A stretch of DNA of 64,000 nucleotides, from positions 110,590,699 to 110,654,698 of the forward strand of contig CM057828.1 of the NCBI GenBank assembly GCA_030068075.1, given 5' to 3'. Made by a program: the position numbers and the translations under genes. The stretch comes from Paguma larvata (taxonomy: Eukaryota > Chordata > Mammalia > Carnivora > Viverridae). The first letter of the stretch is position 1. The number at the start of each line of letters is the position of its first letter. Under the pieces are notes generated by a model. That model saw only the letters and a program-made list of their open reading frames with translations, did no database searches and was not told the origin of the DNA. Below, piece after piece: positions 9,174-20,925 of the stretch.

Positions 9174-12100
9174 CACAACCTGTCCTAAGGAGTTGATCAC
9201 ATAAACTGGCCGTGTGAAATCCCCAGTCTGGAGAGAGGTGTGATGGGGTTCACATTCCTAGGCATGCACTTCTGAGCCACATCTAAGCTGGATATGGAGC
9301 CCATTCAAGGTGCAAAATGATGGCTTAGGACACCATCAGATCCAAATATTGTGTATATATATTCTTCCTCCCATTGGAAAAAAACAATCGGTAGTAATAT
9401 TGTTCCCTCCTTCCGGTAAAGGAATTCCGAGGTGAATCCGAGGGTTGCCCTGTAAATTTCCTCATATCGTTGTTTTCCTTCCTTCTTCTCTCCACCTTTG
9501 AAAAAATGATGGGTAGTGATTCATTCACTAGCAGCAGGAAGCTTGGCCCACTGTTTCATCTCCTGACAGATCTAGGAAACAACAGCAACAAAGGGGAATT
9601 GGCCGCAAGCGGCCCCTTCCACACCTGGCTGTTCCCGGGCCTGCTGTCTTCGTGGAAGCCTCTCGAGGACCGGGGAGAGGCATGGTCTCCTGAAAACAAA
9701 ACCTGAAGCGAAACAAGCCAAGCTGGCTGTGAACTGGGCTTTGTCCAACCTGGAGTCATGCCCTCTAGGACACTTGTACCTGGCTGCTCACTAGGATAAG
9801 TCCTTGCTCTGGTTTCTTAACACTTGTTTCATCAGCAAAGCACGCTGTATTAATTGTCGAAGCACAGATGCCAGGGCAGCGTTCCAGTTACTAATCAGTG
9901 TGAAACAGCCATTTTATGCCTTTTGCCGGTTGGGGGAGGGGAATCCAGACAGGCCCCGGCGAGGCTGGCTCTTCTCTGCCCCTTGGTGCCTGGGGCCTCG
10001 GCTGGGCTAACTGAAGACACAGTAACTCAATGGGCTGGGGGCTGAGCCAGGGGCGGCAGATGGAAGCGTTCCAAGATGGCTTGGTCACGGTCGTGTAAGT
10101 CTGGCACCGGGATGGGGACAGCTGGAGAGCCAGACTCAGAGGGATTTCAGCTGCAGGGCCCAGCGGGAGACCTGGGGATGTGTGCCGAACTGCCTGCCTT
10201 TTATACCCGGGCCGCAACCCAGCCTCCCTCTCGCCATGATGCTGCCAGGCCTACGTTCAAGGAGAAGGGTCAAGAAATTGGGAGCCATGTTCGAAGGCAC
10301 CAGGGACTGGAGAAAGAGTCCAGGAGAGTGGCTGGGATTTGGGAGAAGCCTGGGCTCAGTCAGTTAGTGTTCACACAGAGCAGCCTCCTCCCTCCAAATA
10401 CAACTCTCAAGAGACCTCTCTGCTCTCCTGCAGCCTGCCAGGGCCACGTGCAGTGGTCTGAGGACCACGGCACAAGGTTAGCTGCACTGGCCTGCATACT
10501 AAGCCTCACGGCACCCAATAAGAAACCTTACTTCCCAGTGTCGGGGAAGCGGGTGTGGGGAAAGGCAGTCAGGGCTGAGCCCAGGCAAAGAGTGACATGG
10601 GAAAGACCAGTCCTTTCTCTCCTTGTTTCCTGACCTCGCCCCTGCTGCCCTTGACTTTCCTCTCCCTCAAACTCCACCCATATCTGGCCCTACCACGCAG
10701 GGAGTCACAGAAGCAGCTTCAAATTTGGGACTCCCATGGGCTCTCCCTGCCGAGTCTTCAGTCCTCATAACCCGCCAGCCCTTGACCAAGTCTGTACCAC
10801 CTGGACTTGTTCCCTCTGGCCAGCTCCAGAATTAACGAGCTCTCCTGAGGGTGGGCTGCTGGCGCACAGGTGTTGCTCTCTGGAAGGGCGAGCCTCGTGC
10901 AGGCCTGGACAGCTGCTGCCTGTCTGTGTGTGGGGACTTCGCGCTGAGCAGCCAGTGGGCATGAGGACCATGCTTCCACTCACCTGGCCCATCTGATGGG
11001 ACCGGCAAGTTCACGTGACACTTTAAATAGAAAAAGGAAGGAAGGGATATTGGGAATGGAAGTAGTGGGGCGGAGGGGGGAGTTACAATCAGAGCTTTGA
11101 AAAATAATAAAATCCTAGCACTGAGCAAGAATGAAAGTCTAGAGAGTTGGTGGAGATAAAAGATGACGGGTTAAACGTGTCACATGGAGCCCCCACAGGA
11201 CACTGAGGGGTGTATGTCAGTGGGCCCTGAGCCCCTTGATGCCAGGCGGGCCTGGCCATCTCTCAGGGCTCTCTCCCTCCAGAGAGCATGGTGTGCAGTT
11301 GGTCCTATGCACCATGGGCTGTGAATGTCCCCACAACCAGCCTCTGGCTCTCTACAACTCCCCTCATAAAATGAGTCCTAGTGAAAGGCCACGGCCTGGC
11401 CCTTCGCACTTACATTTCCCAGAGGCCCAATTGTGCACCAAGAAATAAAAACATAAGTCTAGAACTAGGCCCAACAGGAAATTTATGTTACGTAAATAAG
11501 ACCTGGAGTGCTGGGGGTGCTCCCCAGATCCCAGCCTCAATAACATCGAAGGCTCCGCTTTCCAAGCCTCTGGGTTCCTCCTCCTCCATTGGGTAGCTCT
11601 GTGCGTGCAGGCTGCTGAGGGCCCCAGCACACACACCACGTTCTTCCATGTCGGGTTCTAACTTTGGTAGTGAAACAAAATATATTCTCTGAGTTTTCGT
11701 CCTCTGCAATCTTTGAACCTGGCTTAGCTCTGCCATCTGGCAGAGCTCAACTTGAAATCCTAGCCTGGCCCACTCCAGCTCCGAGCCCCTGTCAGCCTTC
11801 TGTGGGCAGTGAATGCCCAGACCCACCCCAATCAAGTGGACTCTCTCTCCAGTGTTTGTAATGGGATTGGCCTGAATGTTCCTGTCCTTTAAGTCTTGCC
11901 CACCCTACAGTTTCCGTCCTGTGGTGAATGGGGTTGCCATCCCACTTCTTCATTTCTTTGAATCTAATTATATCTCTATACCCTGCCATGGGGATATAAC
12001 ATGCATACAACCAGAGTCAGCACAGTATACGTCCCTGCCCCATTAGGGCTGGATCGGGGCGACGGACTCACTTTGGCGATGGAATGTGAGAGAACGTAAT

Positions 12101-12690
12101 ATGAGCAGGCTCTTTAAATGTGCCTGTGTGATCCGTTTTGCTCTTTTGTGCTCTGGTTCCAGAATGAAATACAGGAGGAACAGACGTCAGCCCAACCTTC
12201 AGGCTGGAACAGACATGTGCCAGCCAACCTGCAGACCCATAAACAAGAAAAGTCAGTGCTTGTAAGCTGTAGAGTTTAGGGATTATTTGTTACAGAGCAT
12301 GCCTGAAGGAAAAGCTGATTAATACAGACCTCATGGGGAGAAAGAGCCTGCATCATAGCCAATTCCATTACCTTTCTGAATTTATGATTGTAAGCGATGG
12401 TCTCCCATGAGAGGTCACTGACACCAGCCAGCTCAGCACCTACCTTGGCCTTCCTTGTCCAATGTTCTCCCATCCCAGGGGCTGCCTGAGGATCCTAGCT
12501 TACCGTGTAACCTGTTCACACAGCTTTTGATAGATGAGGCTGGTGGTTTTGCAATGCAGGTCACAAAACAGATCCAGAGCTAAACAGTCTCTGCCCTTCC
12601 TTCTCCCCAGGGAGGTTTGGTGATGGGAGAGGCACAGTTGTCCAGTGTCTCCTGCCAGGGGCCTGTTCTCTCTTCTCCACGGAGAGTGCT
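9174..12690. other. 3.5 kb without recognised features
   Basis: The longest stretch in the first half without a recognisable repeat. It holds a 185-codon plus-strand frame (10076-10633) with no recognisable domain and competing frames on both strands. I do not support it as a gene. Confidence 0.4.
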
Positions 12691-12715
12691 GCTTTTTAAA
12701 AAAATATATATCGTA

Positions 12716-12748
12716 GGGGTGCCTGGTTGGCTCAGTTGGTTAAGTGTC
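12716..12748 (+). mobile_element. CAN-SINE, 5' part (split by L1)
   Basis: 'ggggtgcctggttggctc' through 'ggttaagtgtc' is the SINE head. The rest continues at 13192 after an L1 insertion. The short 'aagtgtc' at the break is duplicated on the far side. Confidence 0.9.
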
Positions 12749-13121
12749 TCTTTTTTTTTAATCAATTTATTCTCAAATAGGTTTCCATACCAATTTCCCA
12801 GTGATCATCCCAACCAGTTCCCTCCTCAGTGCCCGTCATCCTCTCTCCCCGCTCCCAGATCCCCCTCAACCCTCAGTTTGTTATTGGTATTTAAGAGTCT
12901 CTTATGTTTTGCCTCCCTCCCTCCCTGGCTTTTTTCCCCCTCCTTTTCCTCTCCCCCATGGTGTTCTGCTAAGTCTCTCAAAATCCACCAATGCATGGAA
13001 ACATATGGTATCTGTCTTTTTCTGATTGACTTATTTCACTCAGCATAATATCCTCCAGTTCCATCCATGGTGCCACACATGGCCAGATTTCATTCTTTCT
13101 CATTGCCACGTAGTATTCCAT

Positions 13122-13152
<31 letters not shown>

Positions 13153-13184
13153 CACATCTTCTTTATCCATTCGTCAGTTGATGG
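12749..13184 (-). mobile_element. L1 LINE 3' end, 5'-truncated, nested in a SINE
   Basis: It starts with poly-T and runs through carnivore L1 3'-end motifs in reverse: 'ccctcaaccctcagtttgtt', 'tatttaagagtctcttatg', 'cactcagcataatatcctcc', 'tagtattccattgtgtgtg', 'ttctttatccattcgtcag'. About 436 bp. TSD: aagtgtc at 12742-12748 and 13185-13191. It inserted after the SINE and is among the youngest insertions in the window. Confidence 0.93.
13122..13148. repeat. (TG)n within L1
   Basis: Expanded tg run at the position where the L1 carries 'ccattgtgtgtgta'. Possible length polymorphism. Confidence 0.9.
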
Positions 13185-13336
13185 AAGTGTCCAACTCTTG
13201 ATTTCTACTCAAGTCATAGTCTCGTGGTTCGTGAGATCGAGCCCCATGTCAGGATTCTCTTTGTCCCTCTATTTCTGCCCCTCTCCCACTCATGCTTGCT
13301 CTCTCTTTCTCAAAAATAAATAAACTTAAAAAAATG
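13185..13336 (+). mobile_element. CAN-SINE, 3' part
   Basis: Resumes with 'aagtgtccaactcttgattt' and 'gttcgtgagatcgagcccc', then the CT block and A tail. With 12716-12748 it makes one SINE. Probable TSD: 'tatatcgtag' before and 'tgcattgtag' after, imperfect. Confidence 0.93.
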
Positions 13337-13845
13337 CATTGTAGAATGTATATAATATAAAGTTTATCATTGTAGCCATTTTTAGGTGTACAGTTTTGTG
13401 GGCGGCAGTAAGTACATTCACACTGCTATGTGGCAATCAGTATCATCCATTTCCAGAACTTTTCATCTTCCCCAATTGACTTTCTGTGCCCATTACACAC
13501 TAACTCCCCATTCCCCATACCTCCAGGCGCAGTCAACTGCCATTCTTTCTCTATTCCTATGAACTTGACTATTTTAGGTACCTCGTTTCAGTAGGATTGT
13601 ATGTGTCCTTTTGTGTTTGGTTCATTTCACCAGTGTAACGTCTTCTAGGTTCATCCATATTGTAGCATGTGTCAGAATTTCCTTCCTTTTTAAGTCTGAG
13701 TGATAGCTCGTTGTATGTATACATGACATTTTGTTTATCCATTCAATCTGTCAATGAATGATATTTGGGTTGCTTCTCCCTTTTGGCTGTGGTGTATTCA
13801 TGCTGCTAAGAACATGATGTACCAAAAGCTGGTGTTTCTTCCCCC
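13337..13845 (-). mobile_element. older L1 3' region (L1M class)
   Basis: Reverse-oriented L1M 3'-end motifs: 'gtttatcattgtagccattt', 'acactaactccccattccc', 'gtcagaatttccttccttt', 'attttgtttatccattcaat'. It is more diverged than the nested L1. It lacks the older L1's poly-T end, probably because the SINE sits at that edge. Confidence 0.85.
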
Positions 13846-14179
13846 TGGTAATGCAGCTGAAGGGCAAATACCAGAAGTTGTATATGAGGGAAATGCTGAA
13901 GTCAAGGCTGGGAAATGAATCAAACTATGATGTTCCCTTAAAGCCTCTCTCCCTGGGCTCGAGGTGAAGGAGAAGCAAAGAAAAGTGCCTCAACAACCCA
14001 ACAACCTTTTCAGAAGAAACTCTCTTTCTGATTCCTGGCCTCAAACGTGTTAAAATAAACCCTTGGTGGGTACAGAGCCTAGGATTGCACAGAATCTGTA
14101 GTCCCCCGTGCACAGGTAACTGTTGTGTGTCATCTCCAAAGGTGGCCACCATCATTTCCTTCTTTCCCTGGACATGCAT
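13846..14179. other. no recognised feature
   Basis: Short single-copy-looking spacer between an L1 fragment and an MLT1-type LTR. Confidence 0.35.
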
Positions 14180-14672
14180 CCTACTCCACTCACCAAGAAA
14201 AGGAATCTATCCACCTCCCCCACCGCCCACCATGTCTTCCAACCTTGCCTGACCCTGTGATGTGCGTTGAAGGTTCTAGGTGGAGCCTTTAAAAGACTGG
14301 GCATCTTCTGCTCTCTCTAGCAGAAGAATTCAGAAGCGATGTCAGAAGGCTAACTACCAGGTCCACCAAGAGGAAGCCCAAGCTAGCCATGTGGAGAGGG
14401 CACACAAAGAAGCACCGAGCATCCACACTGACAGGTGAAGCAAGGCCCCAGTCACCCGACACCCGTTGGGCCTTCTCAGCCAGCCCCACGCCACCATTTT
14501 GGATACTCCGGCTGAAGCCCAGATGTCAACGGGAGGGCTAGCCGTTCTTTCCATGCCCCGTACAAATGTCTGACCCAGAGAATTGAGGGAAAATAGAATT
14601 GTTGCTTTAGTGCACTAAGTTTCATGCACTAAGCTTGGTGCACTGTTTTAGTTACGCAGCAACAGACACCGG
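14180..14672 (+). mobile_element. MLT1-type (ERVL-MaLR) solo LTR
   Basis: Ends with the MLT1 3' signature in diverged form ('ttgttgcttta', 'cactaagttt', 'gttacgcagcaacagacac'). The upstream body is compatible. The tail shows a local duplication of 'tgcactaag' (about 14611-14640). Old, no internal viral genes. Confidence 0.55.
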
Positions 14673-15679
14673 AAGTGGGGGCGCTAGCACATCACCTGGG
14701 AATGTGGGGACACCGAGCATTTACTGTTTTGTTCGCATTCTCTGGGAACTTCAGCAGACAATGAGACAAGTGCAATCCTGTTTTCACAGCCCGTCCCATA
14801 CATTTCAAGATATTCTGAGAAGATTTCAATGTGATGTTTTGTTAACCTCTAGCAGCCTTTCTTAAAAGATACTATCGTCAGGAAGGAGCCTCTAAAAACA
14901 AAAATTCTGACAGTCAGCGATTGGCTGGCTTTTAACATTCAGAGCCTGGGGGAAGAGTACAAATAGAGCCCCACATACCATACGTCTAGATACCTAAAGA
15001 CAATAAATCAGGCTAACAACCTATTCAGTTAAATAAAATATGTTCTATCTTGCCATTTTGAAAAAAAAAATACCTTCACAATAATCTCAAAGGCCAAGTT
15101 CACATTTACAATTCTTGGCTCACATCGGAACCTGGTGGTGTTAAGAGAGCTGGGGCTGGGTCCTGGTCTTTGTTCCATAGCCCGTGTCTTCCCATGGAGC
15201 CATGGGTGGCATTACCTCCTCCTGGCTCTGACAATACACACAGAGCATTGCCAGCCACAGAAGCCCACAGGAGTCTTTGAGGTACACAGTTCTGATGGCA
15301 CTCAGTCACATGCTGCCCCTGTGGCTGACCTTGAGTCTGTAGCCCCTCTTGGTGACTTGGGCTAATACCTTCACAGGTTGGACACAGTATGTCCCATCAT
15401 AAATCATATGACGTATGGTGGCCAAATCCTCCATGCAAACAAAGGCCCTCTCAGTAGGCAGAATATTCCAGAGGCCTAGAGATCACCTCTCAGTAGTTAA
15501 CGGCAAAGGCCAGATCTCTCTCCAGGTAAGGCTAACTCTTTGCTACATAGGGGCCCAGAGTGGTTCCCTCCTCCCTGGGTCTGGGATGATATTGATCAGA
15601 AATACTCCCCATGAGTGACATAGTCTCAGTAGGAGTGACATAGCAACGGAAGCATTGTGGTTGCATAGTGAATTATCTG
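14673..15679. other. no recognised feature
   Basis: About 1 kb, AT-rich near 15000-15070. No repeat family recognised and only short chance frames. Confidence 0.35.
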
Positions 15680-15694
15680 AGAAGTCCACATTTT

Positions 15695-15902
15695 ACTTTA
15701 TTTTATTATTTTTTAATGTTTACTTATCTTTGAGAGAGAGAATGCGAACAGGGGAGGGGCAGAGAGAGAGGGAGACACAGAATCCAAAGCAGGCTCCGAG
15801 CTATCAGCACAGAGCCCAACACAGGGCTGGAACTCATGAATCATGAGATCATGACATGAGCCAAAGTTGGGTGCTTAACTGACTGAGCCACCCAGGTGCC
15901 CC
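15695..15902 (-). mobile_element. CAN-SINE
   Basis: Minus-strand copy from 'ttttattattttttaatg' to 'gagccacccaggtgcccc'. TSD: agaagtccacatttt (15680-15694) and agaagcccacatttt (15903-15917), one mismatch. Confidence 0.97.
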
Positions 15903-15917
15903 AGAAGCCCACATTTT

Positions 15918-16419
15918 AAAAGGTCACAGGATGGAAGGAGGTTCCTGGTGCAAGAAGAGAGACTCAAAATGAGAGCATGGCAGTAATAACATCAGGAGAG
16001 CCTAGGACGAGCAGAGGTTCATGGAAATCACCAGCCAAAATAGTCTTTTCAGCCATATTCCATTGAGAAATGCCCAGAATGACCGGCTCTGGGTGATTGT
16101 GTGTGGTACTGTAGGTCTGTTCCCCTGTTCCAGAACGCTCTGTCGAGTAGGGAAAATTGTTCACTTATCCAGTGAGGAAAGTAAGAGAGCTAAGAGAAAT
16201 CGATCTATTCTTCCACAGGATAACCCAGCCAGTTTATTATTTGGTAGTAAGATGTATAACTTTAACCGGGCAGACCACTGTACCTCTGTCAGCATGAACA
16301 GTGCATGTGCTTTCTAGAGAGCGAAAGACCAGCAAAGCAATGCCAAACCTTTGTATCCCATACTTGGATTTGGTGAGGAATCTGAAAAACATGGTGTCTT
16401 TTGTGAGTGAGATAGAGAA
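15918..16419. other. no recognised feature
   Basis: Single-copy-looking DNA leading into an L3/CR1 relic. The LINE may extend further upstream than I can see. Confidence 0.35.
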
Positions 16420-17310
16420 ACTTAAACTAGGTGACAGTGTCAGCAAGCAGGCTGACATCTGGCCTGTATCTGGCTATAGATGGTGTGCTCAAAAGTGGAT
16501 GGCTGTCACCTCTGATGGCTGATGGGTGTTTGGGTTCCTCATTTTTATTGACAACTTGGACCAGGAAATTGAAGCTTTTTATCGCTTTACAGATGACATT
16601 TGGGGGATAGAGGTGGGGACAGCTCACTGACTTATAGCCAGAAGAGAATGGTCAGGATTCAAAAGGCTCTTGACTATAATGACAAAGGAAGCCTAAGTGA
16701 GATTAATTTTATATATTATTTTTATAGGTTATATATCTGCATGTTCAGGTTGGGGCAGACCTGGCTTAATAGGAATTCATGAGAAGAATCCGGAGGGGTT
16801 TTAGTTCTTATGAGGTTGTATGAACCACAATATAATTATCCCCCAAATATTAACATGACCTTACAATGCATTGAGAGACATCCAGCAAATAGTCAATGAA
16901 AGTAGTGGCAATTTGCCATAGTCTGCTCTGATTAGACCAATTCTGGAGGACTGCAACTAGTAGTGTGGCCTCATATTTCAATGATCAGGTGCAGAGAGAG
17001 GTGACTCAAGGGAGGATTACTGGAAATGGCGTCTTTTCGAGTTGGTGGAGGAAGCGCAGCGTTTTGAGTCTGAAACAGGAAAGTTTAGCAGAGGCTTGCT
17101 TGCTGTCCCCTAACATTCGAAGGGTCATCATGGGGGAATGATAATAGATTTATTCCATGGTACTCAAGGCGGGGCAAGATTAGGATGAATGAATGGAAGT
17201 TACTGGAAAGGCTTCTACTCAACACAAGAAAGAATTTTCCAAAATTATCGTCACAGTGTAGCTAGTTTTCTGTCCCTGGAAGTATCCGCCGAGGGATACT
17301 GCACCAGAAG
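16420..17310 (+). mobile_element. L3/CR1-type LINE relic
   Basis: Collinear, diverged matches to the CR1/L3 ORF2 3' end and tail: 'gatgacatttgggggataga', 'caggattcaaaaggctcttg', 'gaccaattctggaggactgc', 'gaatgataatagatttattc', 'gaatggaagttactgga', 'ctcaacacaagaaagaattt', 'gtccctggaagtatccgcc'. About 0.9 kb, which is long for this family. The reading frame is broken. Orientation follows the order of motifs. Confidence 0.65.
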
Positions 17311-18417
17311 GCTTCTGGAATCCAGGAGGTACAATATCTAAACAAAATGGAGGATTCTCTAATGGTGGAAATTCCAAGCACTGTGGCAGGCTGCAATGCT
17401 CATCGAATTAGACCATGAAAGCTGTCATTCCCTGCCCCTACAGTAATGAAAGAATGGCTCTGGTCCCAGAACTAGATTGCTTTTCCCCCTTCGTTTTGAA
17501 GGTTTGTAATAAATCAATAGCTTCGTTGCACCCAGACTGAGGTTCTGGCTTTTCACATTGGCAACAACCATCTCTCATTTGACTGTAATGCATTGGAATA
17601 AAATTAACTCACTTTCCATATGGTCAGGTGTGCAGAAAATCCACGTTCTTATCCATTTTTCCTGGATTGTGATTCCTTGTATGTTTCAAACAGCTGCACT
17701 ACTCAAGGTCTCCGATTTATAGCTGATGAGATGTTGAGATGGCCCAGGGGCTGACTTCTTATACTCATTCCTCCATAAAACTCATAGCAGCCATAAAAAC
17801 TGGCTGTTTTCTGGAGACTGTACCTCGATTATTTTTCATATACACAATGTGGCACCTGCAAAGACCTATCTGTGCTGACCTTGTAAACGTGTGACTTGGC
17901 TTTCCTTTTTCCTGCAAAAAGCACATTTGATGAAAATCAGATGGAGTTTGAGGTCATAGTGGTTGTTTGCCAAAGGAGTTGTACTTAAGGGATGGGAAAA
18001 TAACAACAATGGATGCACATGTCCTCAGGCTAAGACACTAATTATTGTGAAATGGACACTTTCTGAGGCAATAGAAGACTATATACATTTGCATGAACTT
18101 GAGAAAGCTCTTGGGTGTTTCTGGGCCTGCAGCGTCGGATAAAAACATTCTCTAAGACTTACGAGGCTGACTTTCCCGAGAACACAGTTCATTTTCCCTC
18201 ATTGTGTGTGTATGTGTCATTATGGCTCTGGTAACATGGGCTGCGGCAAACTCGCGGAGGTTATCGGGCAAGTCAGTCGATTATGCTCACGCTGTTGCTT
18301 CTGAGGTGAAGACAGAAGCCCACAGTCTTCGTTACCTGAGAGCAACACACCAAAGAGAGATTTAGAATGCTTGGAAACATGACAAATTAACGATTGCACG
18401 CACTTCCACCTCCAAAC
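17311..18417. other. no recognised feature
   Basis: About 1.1 kb of AT-leaning single-copy-looking DNA with a poly-T run at its end (18418-18431). No coding domain. Confidence 0.35.
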
Positions 18418-18452
18418 TTTTTTTTTTTTTTCATTTAAAATGGATTCTCCAT

Positions 18453-18660
18453 TGGGGCGCCTGGGTGGCTCAGTCGGTTAAGCGTCTGACTTTGGCTCAG
18501 GTCATGATCTCACAGTTTGTGGGTTCAAGCCCCACACTGAGCTCTGTGCTGATGGCTCAGGGCCTGGAGCCTGCTTCAGATTCTGTGTCTACCTCTCTCT
18601 CTGCCTCTCCCTGCTCATGCTGTCTCTCAAACACAAATAAACATTAAAAAATATATATTT
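18453..18660 (+). mobile_element. CAN-SINE
   Basis: Near-consensus head and body with tail 'aataaacattaaaaaatat'. TSD: taaaatggattctccat (about 18436-18452) and ttaaatggattctccat (18661-18677). Confidence 0.97.
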
Positions 18661-18677
18661 TTAAATGGATTCTCCAT

Positions 18678-20138
18678 GTTTCAAGAACTTCTAATAGTCA
18701 GAAAAGAAACAGCCTCAAAGATCCCACACATGGAGTTTTATGGAATCAATGAGCTTTGGGTAAGTACTAACTGGGAAATACATTCATTCTTTTCAAAATG
18801 TCAATGAAGAATTTACCCTGTGCCTTGAGGGACACCCTCACCCCACTTTCTCTCTAAAACCCTTCGAGGAAGGAAGAAAGGACAATTTACAGCCTGCATT
18901 GCCATCGGAGGTTGTGTTGTGTGGTGTTGTGAAAACATCCAGCCATTGAATGCAGACCCACTCTGTGTGCACCTGCGAAGGCCAGAGGTGTGCGTAGGTG
19001 GCCTGGGCCGCTCTCCTGCCAGTGGAAAGTGAGCAAATACAAGTCTTCTCGCCTCCTGTGTTATACAGAATCTGCATTCAGAATTAAAAAGGGACTTTAG
19101 AAATGATCTTCCTGAATCATCTAATCTGTACATGAAGCTTTGTGTGTGTGTGTGTGGGAGGGGGGGATAAAAAGCCAACACAAACAAAGTCAAATGGCGG
19201 AGATGTAAATCAAGCCACCTGGATAAGAATTTCTGGGGGCAGGGCCCAGGCATCTGTATTTTCTCAGCTACCGAAGAACCATTGATCCTGGTCCGATCCT
19301 TTTACATATTGTGGTCACACAGTTAACTAGGGCCAGAACTAGAGGAAGACACCTCGGGTATGTTCTTTTGAAATATAAACAAGCTAGAAAAGGGAAAACA
19401 TAAAGTTAGATTTTGGTGTCTTCGGTCTTTCTGTTCTTCCAGATTTACTTCTTTGGTTATATTCTCATTCCCACCCAATTCTCCTGAGCTTCAGCGCCCT
19501 CAAATTCCTCCCCTTCCTGGCACCTTTCAGTGCTGGGAACAGATCCATTCAGAGTCGTCGTGATCGGGGTGTGTTTACTACCAATAACTCCTGAGAATTT
19601 CTCTTCCCTGGATATATGCATGTGAACACATCGTGAAGCCTTCGAAATCACTTCACCCTTCTGGGATTTCAGTTTGATTGCCTGTAAACAGAGTTTGGGT
19701 TCAAGAATACAGTTCTCACGATGGGATGGCAGGTGTTTGCCAATGGATAGAAAAGAAATCTAATTTGAGGAGGAGACCTTTTGTAATCCTTGCAGTCACA
19801 CATGGCCCACGCTCCACTTTTTAACACAGACCAGCCCTGACATGCTTCGGTCCACAACATTGATTTAGTGCCTCTTCTGAGCCATCGAGGAAGCTATGCA
19901 CAAGCCCTGTCTGCAGGGACTCTTCCCATCCCTCACGCCGTTTCGCCAAAACAAGCTCTTCCGTGCTTCTTCAGGAAATCTGGGAGTTAGAAAAAGATGG
20001 GCGATATTTCTTTTTTCCTAAAGAAGAAAAGTAAGAAAAATGGTAACGATTGGATTCAAGGAAGAGAAAGAAAATTTCTAAAATATGTACAGGGCTATCA
20101 GTGAATGGTGAGCTGGCAGATGCTTTAAGTGTTGTTGT
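18678..20138. other. mostly unrecognised sequence
   Basis: Single-copy-looking. It contains a short (TG)n at 19140-19157, a MER5/MER3-like scrap at 19200-19262, and a 146-codon minus frame (18813-19253) with no recognisable domain. Otherwise nothing supported. Confidence 0.35.
19200..19262. mobile_element. MER5/MER3-like hAT scrap
   Basis: 'gccacctggataagaatttc', 'tgggggcagggcccaggcat' and 'ctgtatttt' match the middle of MER3/MER5-class elements. Too short to orient. Confidence 0.4.
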
Positions 20139-20354
20139 TTTTTTAAATAAAGTTTATTTATTATTTTGAGAGAGAAAGGGAGAGAGCACGCGAGTGGGGG
20201 AGCAGCAGAGAGGGAGGGAGAGAGAGAATCTGGAGCAGGCTCCACGCTGTCAGTGCAGAGCCCAATGTGGAGCTCCATTTCACAACTGTTAGACCATGAC
20301 CTGAGCCGAAACCCAGAGTTGGATGCTTAACTGACTGAGCCACCCAGGCACTTC
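20139..20354 (-). mobile_element. CAN-SINE
   Basis: Minus-strand copy from poly-T and 'aataaagtttatttatt' to 'gagccacccaggcacttc'. First of three SINEs packed into 800 bp. TSD not clear. Confidence 0.93.
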
Positions 20355-20365
20355 GGTGTTTTTTA

Positions 20366-20394
20366 TTTTGTTTGTTTGTTTGTTTGTTTGTTTT
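20366..20394. repeat. (TTTG)n microsatellite
   Basis: About seven tttg units between two minus-strand SINEs, probably grown from the A tail of the neighbouring SINE. Confidence 0.9.
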
Positions 20395-20420
20395 TATTTA
20401 AGTGAATTTTTTTATTTAAC

Positions 20421-20458
20421 TTTTTTTTTTTTAGTTTTTAAAATCTGTTTTATTTTTT

Positions 20459-20506
<48 letters not shown>

Positions 20507-20676
20507 GGTGCATGAGCAGGAGAGAGGCAGAGTGAGAGGGAGACACAGAATCTGAAGCAGGCTTCAGGCTCCAAGCTGTCGGCACAGAGCCCAACGTGGG
20601 GTTTGAACTCACAAGCCATGAGATCGTGATCTGAGCTGAAATCAGATGCTAAACCGACTGAGCCACCCAGGTGCTC
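20421..20676 (-). mobile_element. CAN-SINE with expanded (GA)n
   Basis: Minus-strand copy from poly-T to 'gagccacccaggtgctc'. The usual GA-rich block is expanded to a pure (GA)n at 20466-20502, making the element longer than normal. Confidence 0.95.
20466..20502. repeat. (GA)n microsatellite inside a SINE
   Basis: Uninterrupted ga run of about 18 units, seeded by the CT-rich block of the SINE. A candidate polymorphic marker. Confidence 0.95.
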
Positions 20677-20738
20677 AGGAGTGAAAGTAATTATACTAAA
20701 TACACTGAAGTAACTTAAAAATCAAATATTGTTTGTTT

Positions 20739-20925
20739 TGGGCGCTGATGAGTTCGAGCGCCGCATCGGGGCTCTGTGCTGACAGCTGTGATCCTGGAGC
20801 CTGCTTCAAATTCTGTGTCTCCCTCTCTCTCTGCCCCTCCCTTATGCATGCTCTGTTTCTGTCTCTCTCAAAAAATAAATAAACATTTAAACAAGCTGAA
20901 AAAGAAAAAGAAAAAAAGAAAACAA
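20739..20925 (+). mobile_element. CAN-SINE with internal deletion
   Basis: 'gggcgc' is joined directly to 'tgatgagttcgagcgccgc', removing roughly 55 bp that include the A box and most of the tRNA-like arm. The B box is near-intact. Body, CT block and A-rich tail follow. Confidence 0.9.

Noticed and set aside
10076..10633. 185-codon plus frame as a gene
   Set aside because: No recognisable domain, competing frames on both strands, length within chance expectation.
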